Assembly: GCF_900114005.1 (NCBI RefSeq)
Contig: NZ_FORM01000006.1
Location: 1-64,000, forward strand
Source of the DNA: Olleya namhaensis
GTDB lineage: Bacteria; Bacteroidota; Bacteroidia; Flavobacteriales; Flavobacteriaceae
Direction: 5' to 3'
Length of the DNA stretch: 64,000 nucleotides
Each line of letters begins with the position of its first letter. Position 1 is the first letter of the stretch. The notes below the pieces were generated by a model. The model saw only the letters and a list, made by a program, of their open reading frames with translations, searched no databases and was not told the DNA's origin. Shown piece after piece: positions 8,758-17,640 of the stretch. The position numbers and the translations under genes were made by a program.

Positions 8758-9687
8758 CTATTGTTTTATTTTAGAAGCTAATAAGTAAATTACCGCCATT
8801 CTAACCGCTACTCCATTTTGTACTTGATCTAAAATAATGGCTTGTTTAGAATCTGCAACGTCACTAGTAATCTCTACACCTCTATTTATTGGTCCAGGGT
8901 GCATTATTGTAATCTCTTTGTCTAGGCTATCTAATAATGCCTTATTAACTCCGTATTGTTGTGTATATTCTCTTGTAGATGGAAAATAACTTATATCCAT
9001 TCTTTCATTTTGTACGCGCAACATATTTGCTACATCACACCAATTAAGCGCCTTTCTTAAATTAGTTTCTACCTTTACTCCTAATTTTTCAATATGTTTT
9101 GGTAATAATGTTTTAGGACCACAAACCATGACATTAGCACCTTGCAACTTTAAAGCATAAATATTAGATAATGCAACACGACTGTGTAGTATGTCTCCAA
9201 CAATAACCACGTTTTTACCTTTAACACTACCTAAACGCTCTCTTATAGAATAGCTGTCTAATAAGGCCTGTGTTGGATGCTCATGCGCTCCATCTCCTGC
9301 GTTGATGATACTAGCATTAACATGCTTGGATAAAAAGACACCTGCTCCTGGATTTGGATGGCGCATAACAACCATATCCACTTTCATGGATAATATATTA
9401 TTTACAGTATCTATTAATGTTTCTCCTTTTTTTACTGACGATTGCGAAGCCGAAAAATTAATGACATCCGCTGACAATCGTTTCTCTGCTAATTCAAAGG
9501 ACAGTTTTGTACGTGTAGAGTTTTCAAAAAACAAATTCGCAATAGTAATATCACGAAGAGATGGTACTTTTTTAATAGGACGATTAATAACTTCTTTAAA
9601 GTGATCTGCTGTCTTAAAAATAAGCTCTATATCTTGTTTATTAAGATACTTGATTCCTAATAAATGTTTGACACTTAACTCGCCCAT
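8758..9687 (-). CDS. pyrB: Aspartate carbamoyltransferase catalytic subunit
   Basis: 309 residues. It condenses carbamoyl phosphate with aspartate, the committed step of pyrimidine synthesis. Carbamoyl-phosphate-binding motif FENSTRTKLSFE, active-site loop SSVKKGETL, HPTQALLD and the C-terminal HPGPINRGVEI are intact. No regulatory subunit gene (pyrI) is nearby. The regulator pyrR lies 130 bp upstream on the same strand, supporting pyrimidine-responsive control, though no PyrR-type attenuator hairpin is obvious in the intergenic DNA; a short AAATGCT/AGCATTT hairpin follows pyrR at 9784-9803. Confidence 0.97.
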   Translation of the reverse strand: MGELSVKHLLGIKYLNKQDIELIFKTADHFKEVINRPIKKVPSLRDITIANLFFENSTRTKLSFELAEKRLSADVINFSASQSSVKKGETLIDTVNNILSMKVDMVVMRHPNPGAGVFLSKHVNASIINAGDGAHEHPTQALLDSYSIRERLGSVKGKNVVIVGDILHSRVALSNIYALKLQGANVMVCGPKTLLPKHIEKLGVKVETNLRKALNWCDVANMLRVQNERMDISYFPSTREYTQQYGVNKALLDSLDKEITIMHPGPINRGVEITSDVADSKQAIILDQVQNGVAVRMAVIYLLASKIKQ

Positions 9688-9817
9688 ATTATTTGTTTTC
9701 AGTTTTAAATAGCACTGTTTAAATAGCTATTGTATTGATGATTATAATCTTGTTCCTTTTATTAACTTACTATTTTGTTAGATAAATGCTATGTAAAGCA
9801 TTTAAGCAAGTTTATGT

Positions 9818-10357
9818 TTAGTTATTAACTAAATATACAGCATCTTCTCCTTCATTTTCCATCCAGTTTACTTTTACCTTTTCGTTATTTATAGCATCTA
9901 CTTGACGACCTCTATAATTTGGTTGTATAGGTAAATGTCTACTAAAACGCCTGTCTATTAAGGTTAATAATTCAATTTCTTTAGGTCTTCCAAAAGATTG
10001 AATTGCGGTCAAAGCTGCACGAATACTACGTCCAGTATAAAGTACATCGTCAATAAAAACAATATTTTTATCTTCAACTTGTACATTAATCTCTGTAGTA
10101 TTAGCTTCTAATGTGGTGTCTCCTCTTCTAAAATCATCTCTATAAAACGTAATATCTAGATGTCCTAATTGTAAGTTTTTAATTTTGTAATCCTCTTTTA
10201 GCATGGTTGCTAAACGGTTAGCCAAATATTTACCTCTAGGTTGTATACCAACTAAAACGGTATTAGAAAAATCATTATGATTTTCGATGAGTTGACAAGC
10301 CAATCTATGTAGAATGATGTTGACTTCTGTTGCGTTAAGTAGCACTTTTTGACTCAT
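9818..10357 (-). CDS. pyrR: Bifunctional pyrimidine operon regulator / uracil phosphoribosyltransferase
   Basis: 179 residues from the ATG at 10357 (MSQKVLLNATEVNI). The PRPP-binding motif FIDDVLYTGRSIRAAL is present, as are family motifs GIQPRGKYLA and DITFYRDDF. In characterised relatives PyrR binds pyr mRNA in the presence of UMP and has UPRTase activity. An in-frame TTG 27 bp upstream would extend the protein, but it lies inside the probable promoter TACCTTTG, so the ATG is preferred. pyrB follows on the same strand. Confidence 0.94.
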   Translation of the reverse strand: MSQKVLLNATEVNIILHRLACQLIENHNDFSNTVLVGIQPRGKYLANRLATMLKEDYKIKNLQLGHLDITFYRDDFRRGDTTLEANTTEINVQVEDKNIVFIDDVLYTGRSIRAALTAIQSFGRPKEIELLTLIDRRFSRHLPIQPNYRGRQVDAINNEKVKVNWMENEGEDAVYLVNN

Positions 10358-10381
10358 AGTATTCCAAACGGGTTTGGTAAA

Positions 10382-10389
10382 CAAAGGTA
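10382..10389 (-). promoter_or_regulatory. Bacteroidota-type -7 element for pyrR
   Basis: TACCTTTG on the minus strand is an exact match to TAnnTTTG. The predicted transcription start falls about 17-20 nt before the ATG at 10357, which decides the pyrR start. Confidence 0.7.
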
Positions 10390-10432
10390 AAGTAAATTAT
10401 TATAAGTTGAAAGCTGTTTTTGTACCAAATAA

Positions 10433-10460
10433 AAAAGCCTCTCATTTCTGAGAGGCTTTT
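10433..10460 (-). terminator. Rho-independent terminator of rpsA
   Basis: Stem AAAAGCCTCTCA / CTGAGAGGCTTTT-type pairing (10433-10444 with 10449-10460) and a 4-nt loop, with the A-run on the left giving a U-tract on the minus strand. It lies 23 bp after the rpsA stop. Confidence 0.9.
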
Positions 10461-10483
10461 AATATTGATAAAAACTTTAAAGC

Positions 10484-12322
10484 TTATACTTTACCGTCCA
10501 TTTTATCTTTTAACGCTTGTAAAGCTTCGTTAGCATCACCTAAAGTTGGTTTAGCTTCGTCAGCTTGAGAAGCTGCCTTTTTAACAGCTGCTTTTACATT
10601 TGCCATTTCTTCTGCTTTAAATATAGCAGTATGAGATGCAACAACACGTTTGAATTCTTTGTTAAATTCGATAATCTTGAATTCTGCAGAATCACCTTTC
10701 TTTAACATCTTACCGTCTTCTTTTTCAAGGTGACGAGATGGTACGAAAGCAACGATATCTTCGTTAAATTCAATAGTAGCTCCTTTATCTACAACATCAG
10801 CGATTTCAGCTGTGTGTGTTGTACCTAAAGCAAACTCAGTTTCGTATTTATCCCAAGGATTATCAGTTGTTTGTTTATGACCTAAAGATAATTTACGTCC
10901 TTCAACATCTAACTCTAATACTACTACATCTAATGTATCACCTACGTTACAGAACTCAGATGGATGCTTGATTTTCTTAGTCCAAGATAAGTCAGAGATG
11001 TAAATTAATCCATCAATACCTTCTTCTAATTCAACAAAAACACCAAAGTTTGTAAAGTTACGTACAATACCTGAATGCTTAGAACCTACAGGATATTTAG
11101 TTGTAATATCTGTCCATGGATCAGCAGATAATTGCTTGATACCTAATGACATTTTACGATCTTCTCTATCTAAAGTTAAGATTTGTGCGTCAATTTCGTC
11201 ACCAACTTTTACAAAGTCGTTAGCAGAACGTAAATGAGTAGACCATGACATTTCTGAAACGTGTACTAAACCTTCAACTCCTTCTGCAACTTCGATAAAT
11301 GCACCGTAATCAGCGATTACAACAACTTTACCTTTAACTTTATCACCTACAGCAACAGTTTCTCCTAAAGCATCCCAAGGATGTTTAGATAATTGCTTAA
11401 GACCTAATTGGATTCTAGACTTATCTTCATCAAAGTCTAAGATTACAACATTTAATTTTTGATCTAACTCAACAATCTCATTTGGATGGTTAATTCTTGA
11501 CCAAGATAAATCTGTAATGTGAACTAATCCATCAACACCACCTAAATCAATAAACACACCATAAGAAGTAATGTTTTTAACAACACCTTCTAATACTTGT
11601 CCTTTTTCTAGTTGACCAATGATTTCTTTTTTCTGCTCTTCAATATCAGCTTCAATTAAAGCTTTATGAGAAACTACTACGTTTTTGAATTCGTGGTTGA
11701 TTTTCACAACTTTAAATTCCATAGTTTTGTTTACGTACTGATCGTAATCTCTAATTGGCTTAACATCAATTTGAGATCCTGGTAAGAATGCTTCGATACC
11801 AAAAACATCTACAATCATACCACCTTTAGTACGACATTTAACAAAACCGTTAACGATTTCTCCAGTTTCATTAGCTTTAATTACTCTATCCCAAGCCTTA
11901 ATTACACGAGCCTTTCTGTGAGATAATACTAATTGTCCTGTTGCGTCTTCACGTACATCAATTAATACCTCAACCTTGTCTCCTACTTTTAAGTCTGGAT
12001 TGTATCTAAATTCGTTTAAAGAAATAACTCCTTCAGATTTAGCGTTGATGTCAATAATTGCATCACGATCTGTCATGTGCACTACTGTTCCTTCAACAAC
12101 CTCATCATCTAAAGTATCTACGAAATTTTCTGATACTAATTTTTCAAATTCTTTTAATTGAGAATCTTCAACTTCATCAATTCCTTCTTCGTAATTGTGC
12201 CAGTTAAAATCTGCTAAGAATTTTTCAGGGTTTGCTTGAGCTTCAGATACTACTGGAGCTACTTTTGTTTCTGCAGTTACTTCTTGAGATGCAACTTCTG
12301 CTTGTTTTGCTTTTTCAGCCAT
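10484..12322 (-). CDS. rpsA: 30S ribosomal protein S1
   Basis: 612 residues. S1 binds mRNA leaders on the small subunit and unwinds them for initiation, relevant in a phylum that largely lacks Shine-Dalgarno sites. After an acidic N-terminal region of about 70 residues there is a series of S1 RNA-binding domains; the middle ones carry YGVFIDLGGVDGLVHITDLSW, cited here as YGVFIDLGG and GLVHITDLSW, YGAFIEVAEGVEGLVHVSEM and FGVFVELEEGIDGLIYISDL. The tail is lysine/alanine rich. It is preceded by an unusually long leader (see 12323-12487) and followed by a strong terminator. Confidence 0.97.
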   Translation of the reverse strand: MAEKAKQAEVASQEVTAETKVAPVVSEAQANPEKFLADFNWHNYEEGIDEVEDSQLKEFEKLVSENFVDTLDDEVVEGTVVHMTDRDAIIDINAKSEGVISLNEFRYNPDLKVGDKVEVLIDVREDATGQLVLSHRKARVIKAWDRVIKANETGEIVNGFVKCRTKGGMIVDVFGIEAFLPGSQIDVKPIRDYDQYVNKTMEFKVVKINHEFKNVVVSHKALIEADIEEQKKEIIGQLEKGQVLEGVVKNITSYGVFIDLGGVDGLVHITDLSWSRINHPNEIVELDQKLNVVILDFDEDKSRIQLGLKQLSKHPWDALGETVAVGDKVKGKVVVIADYGAFIEVAEGVEGLVHVSEMSWSTHLRSANDFVKVGDEIDAQILTLDREDRKMSLGIKQLSADPWTDITTKYPVGSKHSGIVRNFTNFGVFVELEEGIDGLIYISDLSWTKKIKHPSEFCNVGDTLDVVVLELDVEGRKLSLGHKQTTDNPWDKYETEFALGTTHTAEIADVVDKGATIEFNEDIVAFVPSRHLEKEDGKMLKKGDSAEFKIIEFNKEFKRVVASHTAIFKAEEMANVKAAVKKAASQADEAKPTLGDANEALQALKDKMDGKV

Positions 12323-12487
12323 TTAAATAAATTTAATAATGTACTTCCCGCTTTCGCTGAAATATAAATACATTATGTTTTTGTATTCTGTTATGTCTAG
12401 AAGAATTAGGCGCTAACACACAGAAGTGTTATAAATAAAATTGTTTTAATCCCTTTTCATCTTTCTTGTATGCGCCAAAAAGGAGTG
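12323..12487 (-). promoter_or_regulatory. Long structured 5' leader of rpsA
   Basis: The predicted promoter puts about 155 nt of untranslated leader ahead of rpsA. Within it GGCGC (12409-12413) can pair with GCGCC (12472-12476), enclosing a hairpin with stem TAACAC/GTGTTA (12414-12419 with 12426-12431). A copy of the GCGAAAGCG repeat (12346-12364) lies nearer the start codon. Autogenous control through the leader is inferred from the known behaviour of ribosomal protein genes, not shown. Confidence 0.45.
12346..12364 (-). repeat. Copy of the TTCCGCGAAAGCGGA-type repeat in the rpsA leader
   Basis: On the minus strand the sequence reads TTCAGCGAAAGCGGGAA, a variant of the short hairpin repeat also found at 22031, 31442, 42151 and 43593. 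The core GCGAAAGCG is intact. Confidence 0.55.
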
Positions 12488-12495
12488 CAAAAATA
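12488..12495 (-). promoter_or_regulatory. Bacteroidota-type -7 element for rpsA
   Basis: TATTTTTG on the minus strand matches TAnnTTTG exactly and is the best such match upstream of rpsA. The remaining intergenic DNA up to 12710 (plus-strand LysM gene) has no gene; it contains AT-rich sequence and an ATGCTTTTAATCG string (12587-12599) shared with 6413-6425. Confidence 0.6.
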
Positions 12496-12710
12496 CTACT
12501 TTTTAATAATACAGCCTAATAGTAATATAAAAATATTAAAACACTGAGCTTCAGCATACTAATTAATTATAGTTTTAAACTAAAAAATGCTTTTAATCGG
12601 ATAAATCAATCATTTTATCTAAGTTGATTCTAAATAAGGTTTTAGATAATCAACCTATTATTTTATTTACTATATTTAATCAAGAATTAATATTTAAAAA
12701 CAAATTATTT

Positions 12711-13091
12711 ATGGCTGTAAGAGCAAAATATCAAGGTGTACTTGATTTAGGAGAAAAATTAAAGATCGCTAACGGAGACGTTACTGAAGAAAATGGTGTA
12801 TTAAAAGTTAAAGGAACTGCTGGTACGCAATATGAGAAAAACTTAATATGGGATGCAATCAAAGCTGCTGGTGGAGATAGCCCTTCTGATATTATGGCAA
12901 ACATTGATGTTGCAGACGAAAGTCTTTATGCAAGACATACTGTTGTAGGTGGAGACACTTTAGGTAAAATTGCTAAGCATTACTACGGTAACGCATCTAA
13001 ATACACTGCTATTTTTGAAGCTAACAAGGATATCTTAAAGAATCCTGATATGATCAATGTAGATCAAGAATTAAAAATCCCTAATTTATAG
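12711..13091 (+). CDS. BON-LysM (YgaU/Kbp-like) protein
   Basis: 126 residues from ATG 12711 (MAVRAKYQGVLDLGEKL). The N-terminal part resembles a BON-like domain (NGDVTEENGVLKVKGTA), and the C-terminal ~50 residues are a LysM domain (HTVVGGDTLGKIAKHYYGN, KNPDMINVDQELKIPNL). There is no signal peptide. The architecture matches cytoplasmic YgaU/Kbp-type proteins; in E. coli Kbp binds potassium, but that activity is not evident from this sequence. An upstream in-frame TTG at 12624 would add a low-complexity, unconserved-looking N-terminus and is rejected. A terminator lies 20 bp after the stop. Confidence 0.9.
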   Translation: MAVRAKYQGVLDLGEKLKIANGDVTEENGVLKVKGTAGTQYEKNLIWDAIKAAGGDSPSDIMANIDVADESLYARHTVVGGDTLGKIAKHYYGNASKYTAIFEANKDILKNPDMINVDQELKIPNL

Positions 13092-13110
13092 GCATTTTAT
13101 ACCAATTAAT

Positions 13111-13152
13111 AAAAGCGGATTGTTAAGCGTAAGCCAACAATCCGCTTTTTTT
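13111..13152. terminator. Bidirectional terminator between the LysM gene and cmk
   Basis: Perfect 14-bp stem AAAAGCGGATTGTT (13111-13124) / AACAATCCGCTTTT (13136-13149), 11-nt loop and a T-run on the plus strand. The two flanking genes converge here. Confidence 0.9.
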
Positions 13153-13166
13153 ATGCTTTAATCTAA

Positions 13167-13862
13167 TTAGGCTAAATCTTCTAGTGTCTTATTTACTAAA
13201 TTAAGTACAGTATCAAATTGTTGTTCTAATGTTAAATCAGAATTATCAATGGCTATAGCATCTTCTGCTTGTACTAAAGGGGAGTCTTCTCTATGAGAGT
13301 CTATATAGTCTCTTTCTTTTACATTTCTTAATACGTCCTCGTATTTTACATCATCTCCTCTACCAATCAACTCATCAAAACGTCTTATGGCACGTTTATC
13401 TGCTGATGCTGTCATAAACAATTTTAATTCTGCGTAAGGAAACACAACTGTTCCAATATCACGACCATCCATAACGACACCTTTATCTTTACCCATTTTT
13501 TGTTGCTGTTTAACCAACTGGTAACGCACTTCTGGGATCGCTGCTACTTTACTAACAAAACTAGAGACTTCTAAAGTTCTAATTTCTCGTTCTATATTAA
13601 CACCGTTTAAATAGACTTCTGCAAATCCTAATTCTGGATTAAAAGTAAAGCTTATTACTATTTTGTCAAGGTTTGAAACTAAAGCATCAACATCAAACTG
13701 ATCTTTATCAATCCAACCATTTTGCATAGTATATAAAGTAACCGCCCTATACATTGCACCAGTGTCTACATAAATGTAACCTAAATGTTTTGCTAATTGC
13801 TTTGCTACTGTACTTTTTCCTGTAGATGAAAAACCGTCTATGGCTATGGTAATATTTTGCAC
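13167..13862 (-). CDS. cmk: Cytidylate kinase
   Basis: 231 residues, GTG start (MQNITIAIDGFSSTGKST after translation). It phosphorylates CMP and dCMP. Walker A GFSSTGKSTVAKQLA, the YVDTGAMYRAVTL substrate motif and MDGRDIGTVVFP are all present, and length matches the family. No ATG is available near the conserved start, so GTG is used. It is followed by the convergent bidirectional terminator. The next gene upstream on this strand ends 112 bp away, so it is probably transcribed on its own. Confidence 0.96.
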   Translation of the reverse strand: MQNITIAIDGFSSTGKSTVAKQLAKHLGYIYVDTGAMYRAVTLYTMQNGWIDKDQFDVDALVSNLDKIVISFTFNPELGFAEVYLNGVNIEREIRTLEVSSFVSKVAAIPEVRYQLVKQQQKMGKDKGVVMDGRDIGTVVFPYAELKLFMTASADKRAIRRFDELIGRGDDVKYEDVLRNVKERDYIDSHREDSPLVQAEDAIAIDNSDLTLEQQFDTVLNLVNKTLEDLA

Positions 13863-13974
13863 TTATTTTGTTTTAGAATGTAAAAATAGGAATTAAAATT
13901 CGGAAATATAAGGTTGAAATAAGGCTGTTTTATAAAGTCAATTACTGCAATCATAATCAAAACAAATAATAATA

Positions 13975-14409
13975 CTACTCAAACAGAGGGAAGTCTCCTG
14001 TGTAATAATACTCAAAATCAATAACTTCTCCTGTATCTAAGGTATCACGTCCAATCAAATAATACGTTGTACCAACATGTAAACTAGAATAAGATTTTGC
14101 CGAAATAAAAGTAACAGTCTCTCCTGGTTGATAAATTTTGACAGATTTTACCTCTGGCGTATCATATGCTGAAGCTTCATTTAAAATTAAGCTGTAATTT
14201 TTAAATCTTAAATTATTAGCATTCCAACGTATAGTAGCATGCTCTTTTAGTTTGAATGGTATATTTAAGCATTTAGCATAGCGTTCGTCTTCAGACACAT
14301 CTTTTTTAGAATCATACATCAAAGCGCAAAAAACACCAATAAACATGATTACAAAAAAGAAGAGACCAGCAAAAACAATTCTTTTAACTCTTTTAGAATT
14401 ATTAGACAT
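13975..14409 (-). CDS. Hypothetical single-pass membrane protein
   Basis: 144 residues: a short basic N-terminus (SNNSKRVKR), one transmembrane segment at about residues 11-31, then a soluble domain of about 110 residues predicted outside the cytoplasm, rich in beta-type sequence (ATIRWNANNLRFKNYSLILN given as parts ATIRWNANN and FKNYSLILN; GTTYYLIGRDTLDTGE). No family is recognised. It begins 12 bp after the stop of the nitronate monooxygenase-like gene on the same strand and is likely its operon partner. Confidence 0.75.
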   Translation of the reverse strand: MSNNSKRVKRIVFAGLFFFVIMFIGVFCALMYDSKKDVSEDERYAKCLNIPFKLKEHATIRWNANNLRFKNYSLILNEASAYDTPEVKSVKIYQPGETVTFISAKSYSSLHVGTTYYLIGRDTLDTGEVIDFEYYYTGDFPLFE

Positions 14410-14421
14410 GTATTGCTAGTA

Positions 14422-15369
14422 TTAAGCTACAAGGTTAGCAACAATATCCCTAACTGGTAATATTGCTTTAGTATGCTCAATACTTGGTCCTGCAACCCAC
14501 ACAGTTTTATAAGTTGCTTTTTTAGCTGCATTTTCTGTGGCTTTCATCCCTATTGAAAAACGAATCATTTTAACCCATTTTTTCAACTTCTTGTTTTTAT
14601 TTAAAACGCGCTCTATCCACGTTTGCTTTGTACCTATTTTTTGTACGTAAGGTGTATTGATTACTGTACAAGGTGTCCCAGAGATACGCTCTGTCATGAT
14701 AATATCCTTTTCGCCGTAATCGACACAAGCCTGCTTATACTCGTCAGTAACTCCTGCTTCTACAGATGCAATAAATGGACTACCAACAGACACTCCTTCT
14801 GCGCCGTAACTTATCATTTTATCAATATCCGCTTTACAACCTACACCTCCTGCAGATATTACAGGAATTGTTAAGGCTTGACTTAATTGATTAGTCAACT
14901 CTTGAGGTGTTAAATTACCTCTATGCCCTCCTGCTTCGTTATTAACAGCAATAGCAGCATCTGCACCCAACAGCTCTACTTTTTTAGCAAAACGTAAGTC
15001 TGTAACATCACAAAACACTTTTATACCTGCTTTGTGAGCCTGTTTTATAGTTTCTTCTGGGCTTCCTAGAGATGTAATTATAAAATCACAACCTTCTTCA
15101 CATAAGACCCTTAGTTGTTCTTTATATTTAATGTTGGACTTGTTAACTATTAGGTTAAACCCAAAAGAGCCTCCTTCAACCTTATTAGCTTTTAACTCTA
15201 TTATAGCAGCTCTTAACTGCTCTAATGTTCTATAATTAAGTGCAGGAATACATCCAGCAATACCAGCCTTCATCCCTTCCGTTACCATAGCAACGTTAGA
15301 CACTAAAAACATTGGTGCTTGTATAATTGGATATTTTATATTTAAAAGCTGAGTTAATTTAGTTTCCAT
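14422..15369 (-). CDS. Nitronate monooxygenase-like FMN oxidoreductase (NPD/FabK fold)
   Basis: 315 residues from ATG 15369 (METKLTQLLNIKYPIIQAPM). The TIM-barrel family motifs are present: IQAPMFLVSN, GFNLIVN, NNEAGGHRGN with the catalytic-type His region, VISAGGVG and GAEGVSVGSPF for FMN phosphate binding. Members oxidise nitronates or act as enoyl-ACP reductases (FabK); the substrate cannot be decided here. A GTG 75 bp further upstream is in frame, but it lies upstream of a perfect TATATTTG promoter element, which supports the shorter start. A hypothetical membrane protein gene follows after 12 bp. Confidence 0.9.
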   Translation of the reverse strand: METKLTQLLNIKYPIIQAPMFLVSNVAMVTEGMKAGIAGCIPALNYRTLEQLRAAIIELKANKVEGGSFGFNLIVNKSNIKYKEQLRVLCEEGCDFIITSLGSPEETIKQAHKAGIKVFCDVTDLRFAKKVELLGADAAIAVNNEAGGHRGNLTPQELTNQLSQALTIPVISAGGVGCKADIDKMISYGAEGVSVGSPFIASVEAGVTDEYKQACVDYGEKDIIMTERISGTPCTVINTPYVQKIGTKQTWIERVLNKNKKLKKWVKMIRFSIGMKATENAAKKATYKTVWVAGPSIEHTKAILPVRDIVANLVA

Positions 15370-15388
15370 AATCATTAAATTGTTTAAA

Positions 15389-15396
15389 CAAATATA
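15389..15396 (-). promoter_or_regulatory. Bacteroidota-type -7 element for the nitronate monooxygenase-like gene
   Basis: TATATTTG on the minus strand, exact TAnnTTTG match, ending 19 bp before the ATG at 15369. It decides against the longer GTG start. Confidence 0.72.
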
Positions 15397-15447
15397 GCAT
15401 AAATTTATTATGCATGCATAGTTTTTTATTCCAATTATTAACACAAA

Positions 15448-15479
15448 AAAAACGCAATCAAATTAATGATTGCGTTTTT
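15448..15479 (-). terminator. Rho-independent terminator of dnaK
   Basis: Perfect 13-bp stem AAAAACGCAATCA (15448-15460) / TGATTGCGTTTTT (15467-15479), loop AATTAA, A-run on the left giving a U-tract on the minus strand; 86 bp after the dnaK stop. Confidence 0.88.
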
Positions 15480-15565
15480 ATATTTGTTAAATCTAATAAG
15501 ATACTCAGTCAAGCTGAGCATAAGTGATTCACTCAAGTTTTACTAAACAAAACTTGGTTCTCTGC

Positions 15566-17461
15566 TTACTTTACTTCTTCGAAATCTACATCTTCAACAT
15601 CACTGTTTTCAGTTGTATCTGCTCCTGCATCAGGACCTGGTTGCCCAGCTTGACCATCTGCTTGTGCTTTGTACATTTCTTCGCTAGCTACTTTCCAAGC
15701 TTCGTTAATTTTCTCTAAAACTGGCTTAATAACTGCTACATCTTTAGATTCGTAAGCTGCTTTTAATTCAGTTAAAGCTGCTTCAATTGGTGCTTTTTTA
15801 TCATCAGATAATTTATCACCAAATTCTTTTAATTGATTTTCTGTTTGGAAAATCATAGAATCAGCTTCGTTTAAAGTCTTAGCGTTTTCTGCTGCTAAAG
15901 CATCAGATTCAGCGTTTGCTTCTGCATCAGCTTTCATTTGCTTAATTTCTTCTTCAGTTAAACCAGAAGATGCTTCAATACGAATATCTTGTGTTTTTCC
16001 TGTAGCTTTATCTCCTGCAGAAACTTTAATAATTCCGTTTGCATCAATATCAAAAGTTACTTCAATTTGTGGAACACCTCTTTGTGCTGGTGGTAATCCA
16101 TCTAAGTGAAAACGTCCAATTGTATTGTTATCTGCTGCCATAGCACGTTCACCTTGTAATACGTGAATCTCTACTGATGGTTGGTTATCTGCTGCTGTAG
16201 AGAAAACCTGAGACTTTTTAGTTGGTATAGTTGTATTTGCTTCGATTAACTTAGTAAATACGTTACCCATAGTTTCGATACCTAATGATAAAGGTGTTAC
16301 GTCTAAAAGTAATACATCTTTTACATCTCCTGATAATACTCCACCTTGGATACCAGCTCCTAAAGATACAACCTCATCTGGGTTAACGCCTTTTGAAGGT
16401 GCTTTTCCAAAAAATGCTTCTACTGCTTTTTGTACTGCTGGGATACGTGTAGATCCACCTACTAAAATAACTTCGTCAATATCAGATTTTGATAAACCTG
16501 CTGCTTTTAAAGCTGTTTGACAAGGCTCAATAGTACGTTTTACTAAATCGTCAATTAACTGCTCAAATTTAGAACGTGTTAATGTACGTACTAAGTGTTT
16601 TGGTCCACTTGCAGTCGCTGTAATATATGGTAAATTGATTTCTGTTTGCTCAGAAGAAGATAATTCAATCTTCGCTTTTTCTGCTGCTTCTTTAACACGT
16701 TGTAAAGACATTGGATCTTTTCTTAAGTCCATACCTTCTTCTGCGTTAAACTCATCAGCTAACCAATCAATAATTTTTTGATCAACATCATCTCCACCTA
16801 AGTGCGTATCTCCATCTGTAGATAATACTTCAAATACACCATCTCCTAATTCTAGGATAGATACATCATGTGTTCCTCCACCAAAATCAAATACTACTAT
16901 TTTTTGGTCAGTACCTTTCTTGTCCATTCCGTAAGCTAAAGCTGCTGCTGTTGGCTCGTTAATGATACGACGTACTTTTAAACCTGCAATTTCTCCTGCT
17001 TCTTTAGTTGCTTGACGTTGTGAGTCATTAAAGTAAGCTGGTACAGTAATAACTGCTTCAGTTACATCTTGACCTAAATAGTCTTCAGCAGTTTTCTTCA
17101 TTTTTTGAAGTACCATAGCAGATAATTCTTGAGGCGTATATAAACGACCATCAATATCTACACGTGGTGTATCATTATCACCTTTAACTACTTTGTAAGG
17201 TACGCGTTCTGCTTCTTTTTTAGAATCAGAGTACTTGTTACCCATAAAACGTTTAATAGAATAAACAGTTTTTGTTGGGTTAGTTACTGCTTGTCTTTTT
17301 GCTGGATCACCAACTTTAATTTCGCCTCCTTCAACAAAAGCGATAACTGAAGGTGTTGTACGTTTACCTTCTGCGTTTGGGATTACAACTGCTTCGTTAC
17401 CTTCCATTACAGAAACGCAAGAGTTTGTTGTTCCTAAATCGATTCCAATAATCTTACTCAT
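15566..17461 (-). CDS. dnaK: Hsp70 chaperone DnaK
   Basis: 631 residues. ATP-dependent folding chaperone. Nucleotide-binding signatures [31 protein letters not shown] (GGGT phosphate loop) and [13 protein letters not shown] are intact; the substrate domain carries [16 protein letters not shown]; the tail ends [11 protein letters not shown], the usual acidic EEVK-type end. No dnaJ or grpE follows, which is common in Bacteroidota. It is divergent from sdaA across 179 bp, which contain an imperfect palindrome at 17538-17552 that could be a heat-shock control site. A strong terminator lies downstream. Confidence 0.98.
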   Translation of the reverse strand: MSKIIGIDLGTTNSCVSVMEGNEAVVIPNAEGKRTTPSVIAFVEGGEIKVGDPAKRQAVTNPTKTVYSIKRFMGNKYSDSKKEAERVPYKVVKGDNDTPRVDIDGRLYTPQELSAMVLQKMKKTAEDYLGQDVTEAVITVPAYFNDSQRQATKEAGEIAGLKVRRIINEPTAAALAYGMDKKGTDQKIVVFDFGGGTHDVSILELGDGVFEVLSTDGDTHLGGDDVDQKIIDWLADEFNAEEGMDLRKDPMSLQRVKEAAEKAKIELSSSEQTEINLPYITATASGPKHLVRTLTRSKFEQLIDDLVKRTIEPCQTALKAAGLSKSDIDEVILVGGSTRIPAVQKAVEAFFGKAPSKGVNPDEVVSLGAGIQGGVLSGDVKDVLLLDVTPLSLGIETMGNVFTKLIEANTTIPTKKSQVFSTAADNQPSVEIHVLQGERAMAADNNTIGRFHLDGLPPAQRGVPQIEVTFDIDANGIIKVSAGDKATGKTQDIRIEASSGLTEEEIKQMKADAEANAESDALAAENAKTLNEADSMIFQTENQLKEFGDKLSDDKKAPIEAALTELKAAYESKDVAVIKPVLEKINEAWKVASEEMYKAQADGQAGQPGPDAGADTTENSDVEDVDFEEVK

Positions 17462-17537
17462 AATTTTATATAATTTAAATTTTGTATTGTAATTGTTACG
17501 GTATCAGTAAGTCAATGATTATGCCAAGACAACCTAA

Positions 17538-17552
17538 CTGACATGATGGCAG
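17538..17552 (-). promoter_or_regulatory. Imperfect palindrome upstream of dnaK
   Basis: CTGACATGATGGCAG has arms CTGACAT and ATGGCAG with one mismatch around a central G. It lies 77 bp before the dnaK start and about 53 bp before the sdaA promoter on the other strand. A role as operator is inferred from position only. Confidence 0.35.
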
Positions 17553-17604
17553 AATCTTAATAAAGAAGACTATTATTTTAACTATTATATGTCCAACAAA
17601 AAAC

Positions 17605-17612
17605 TATATTTG
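17605..17612 (+). promoter_or_regulatory. Bacteroidota-type -7 element for sdaA
   Basis: TATATTTG, exact TAnnTTTG match, 28 bp before the ATG at 17641. Confidence 0.72.
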
Positions 17613-17640
17613 TCGGCTAATACTAAAACGATATAGTAAT

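Noticed and set aside
9688-9817. PyrR-binding attenuator before pyrB
   Set aside because: No conserved anti-antiterminator loop or U-tract hairpin was seen; only a short AAATGCT/AGCATTT hairpin is present.
10358-10384. Longer pyrR starting at TTG 10384
   Set aside because: The TTG is inside the TACCTTTG promoter element, so it would not be in the transcript; ATG 10357 gives the usual PyrR N-terminus.
12624-12710. N-terminal extension of the LysM protein from TTG 12624
   Set aside because: It adds a low-complexity stretch, and the conserved sequence begins at ATG 12711.
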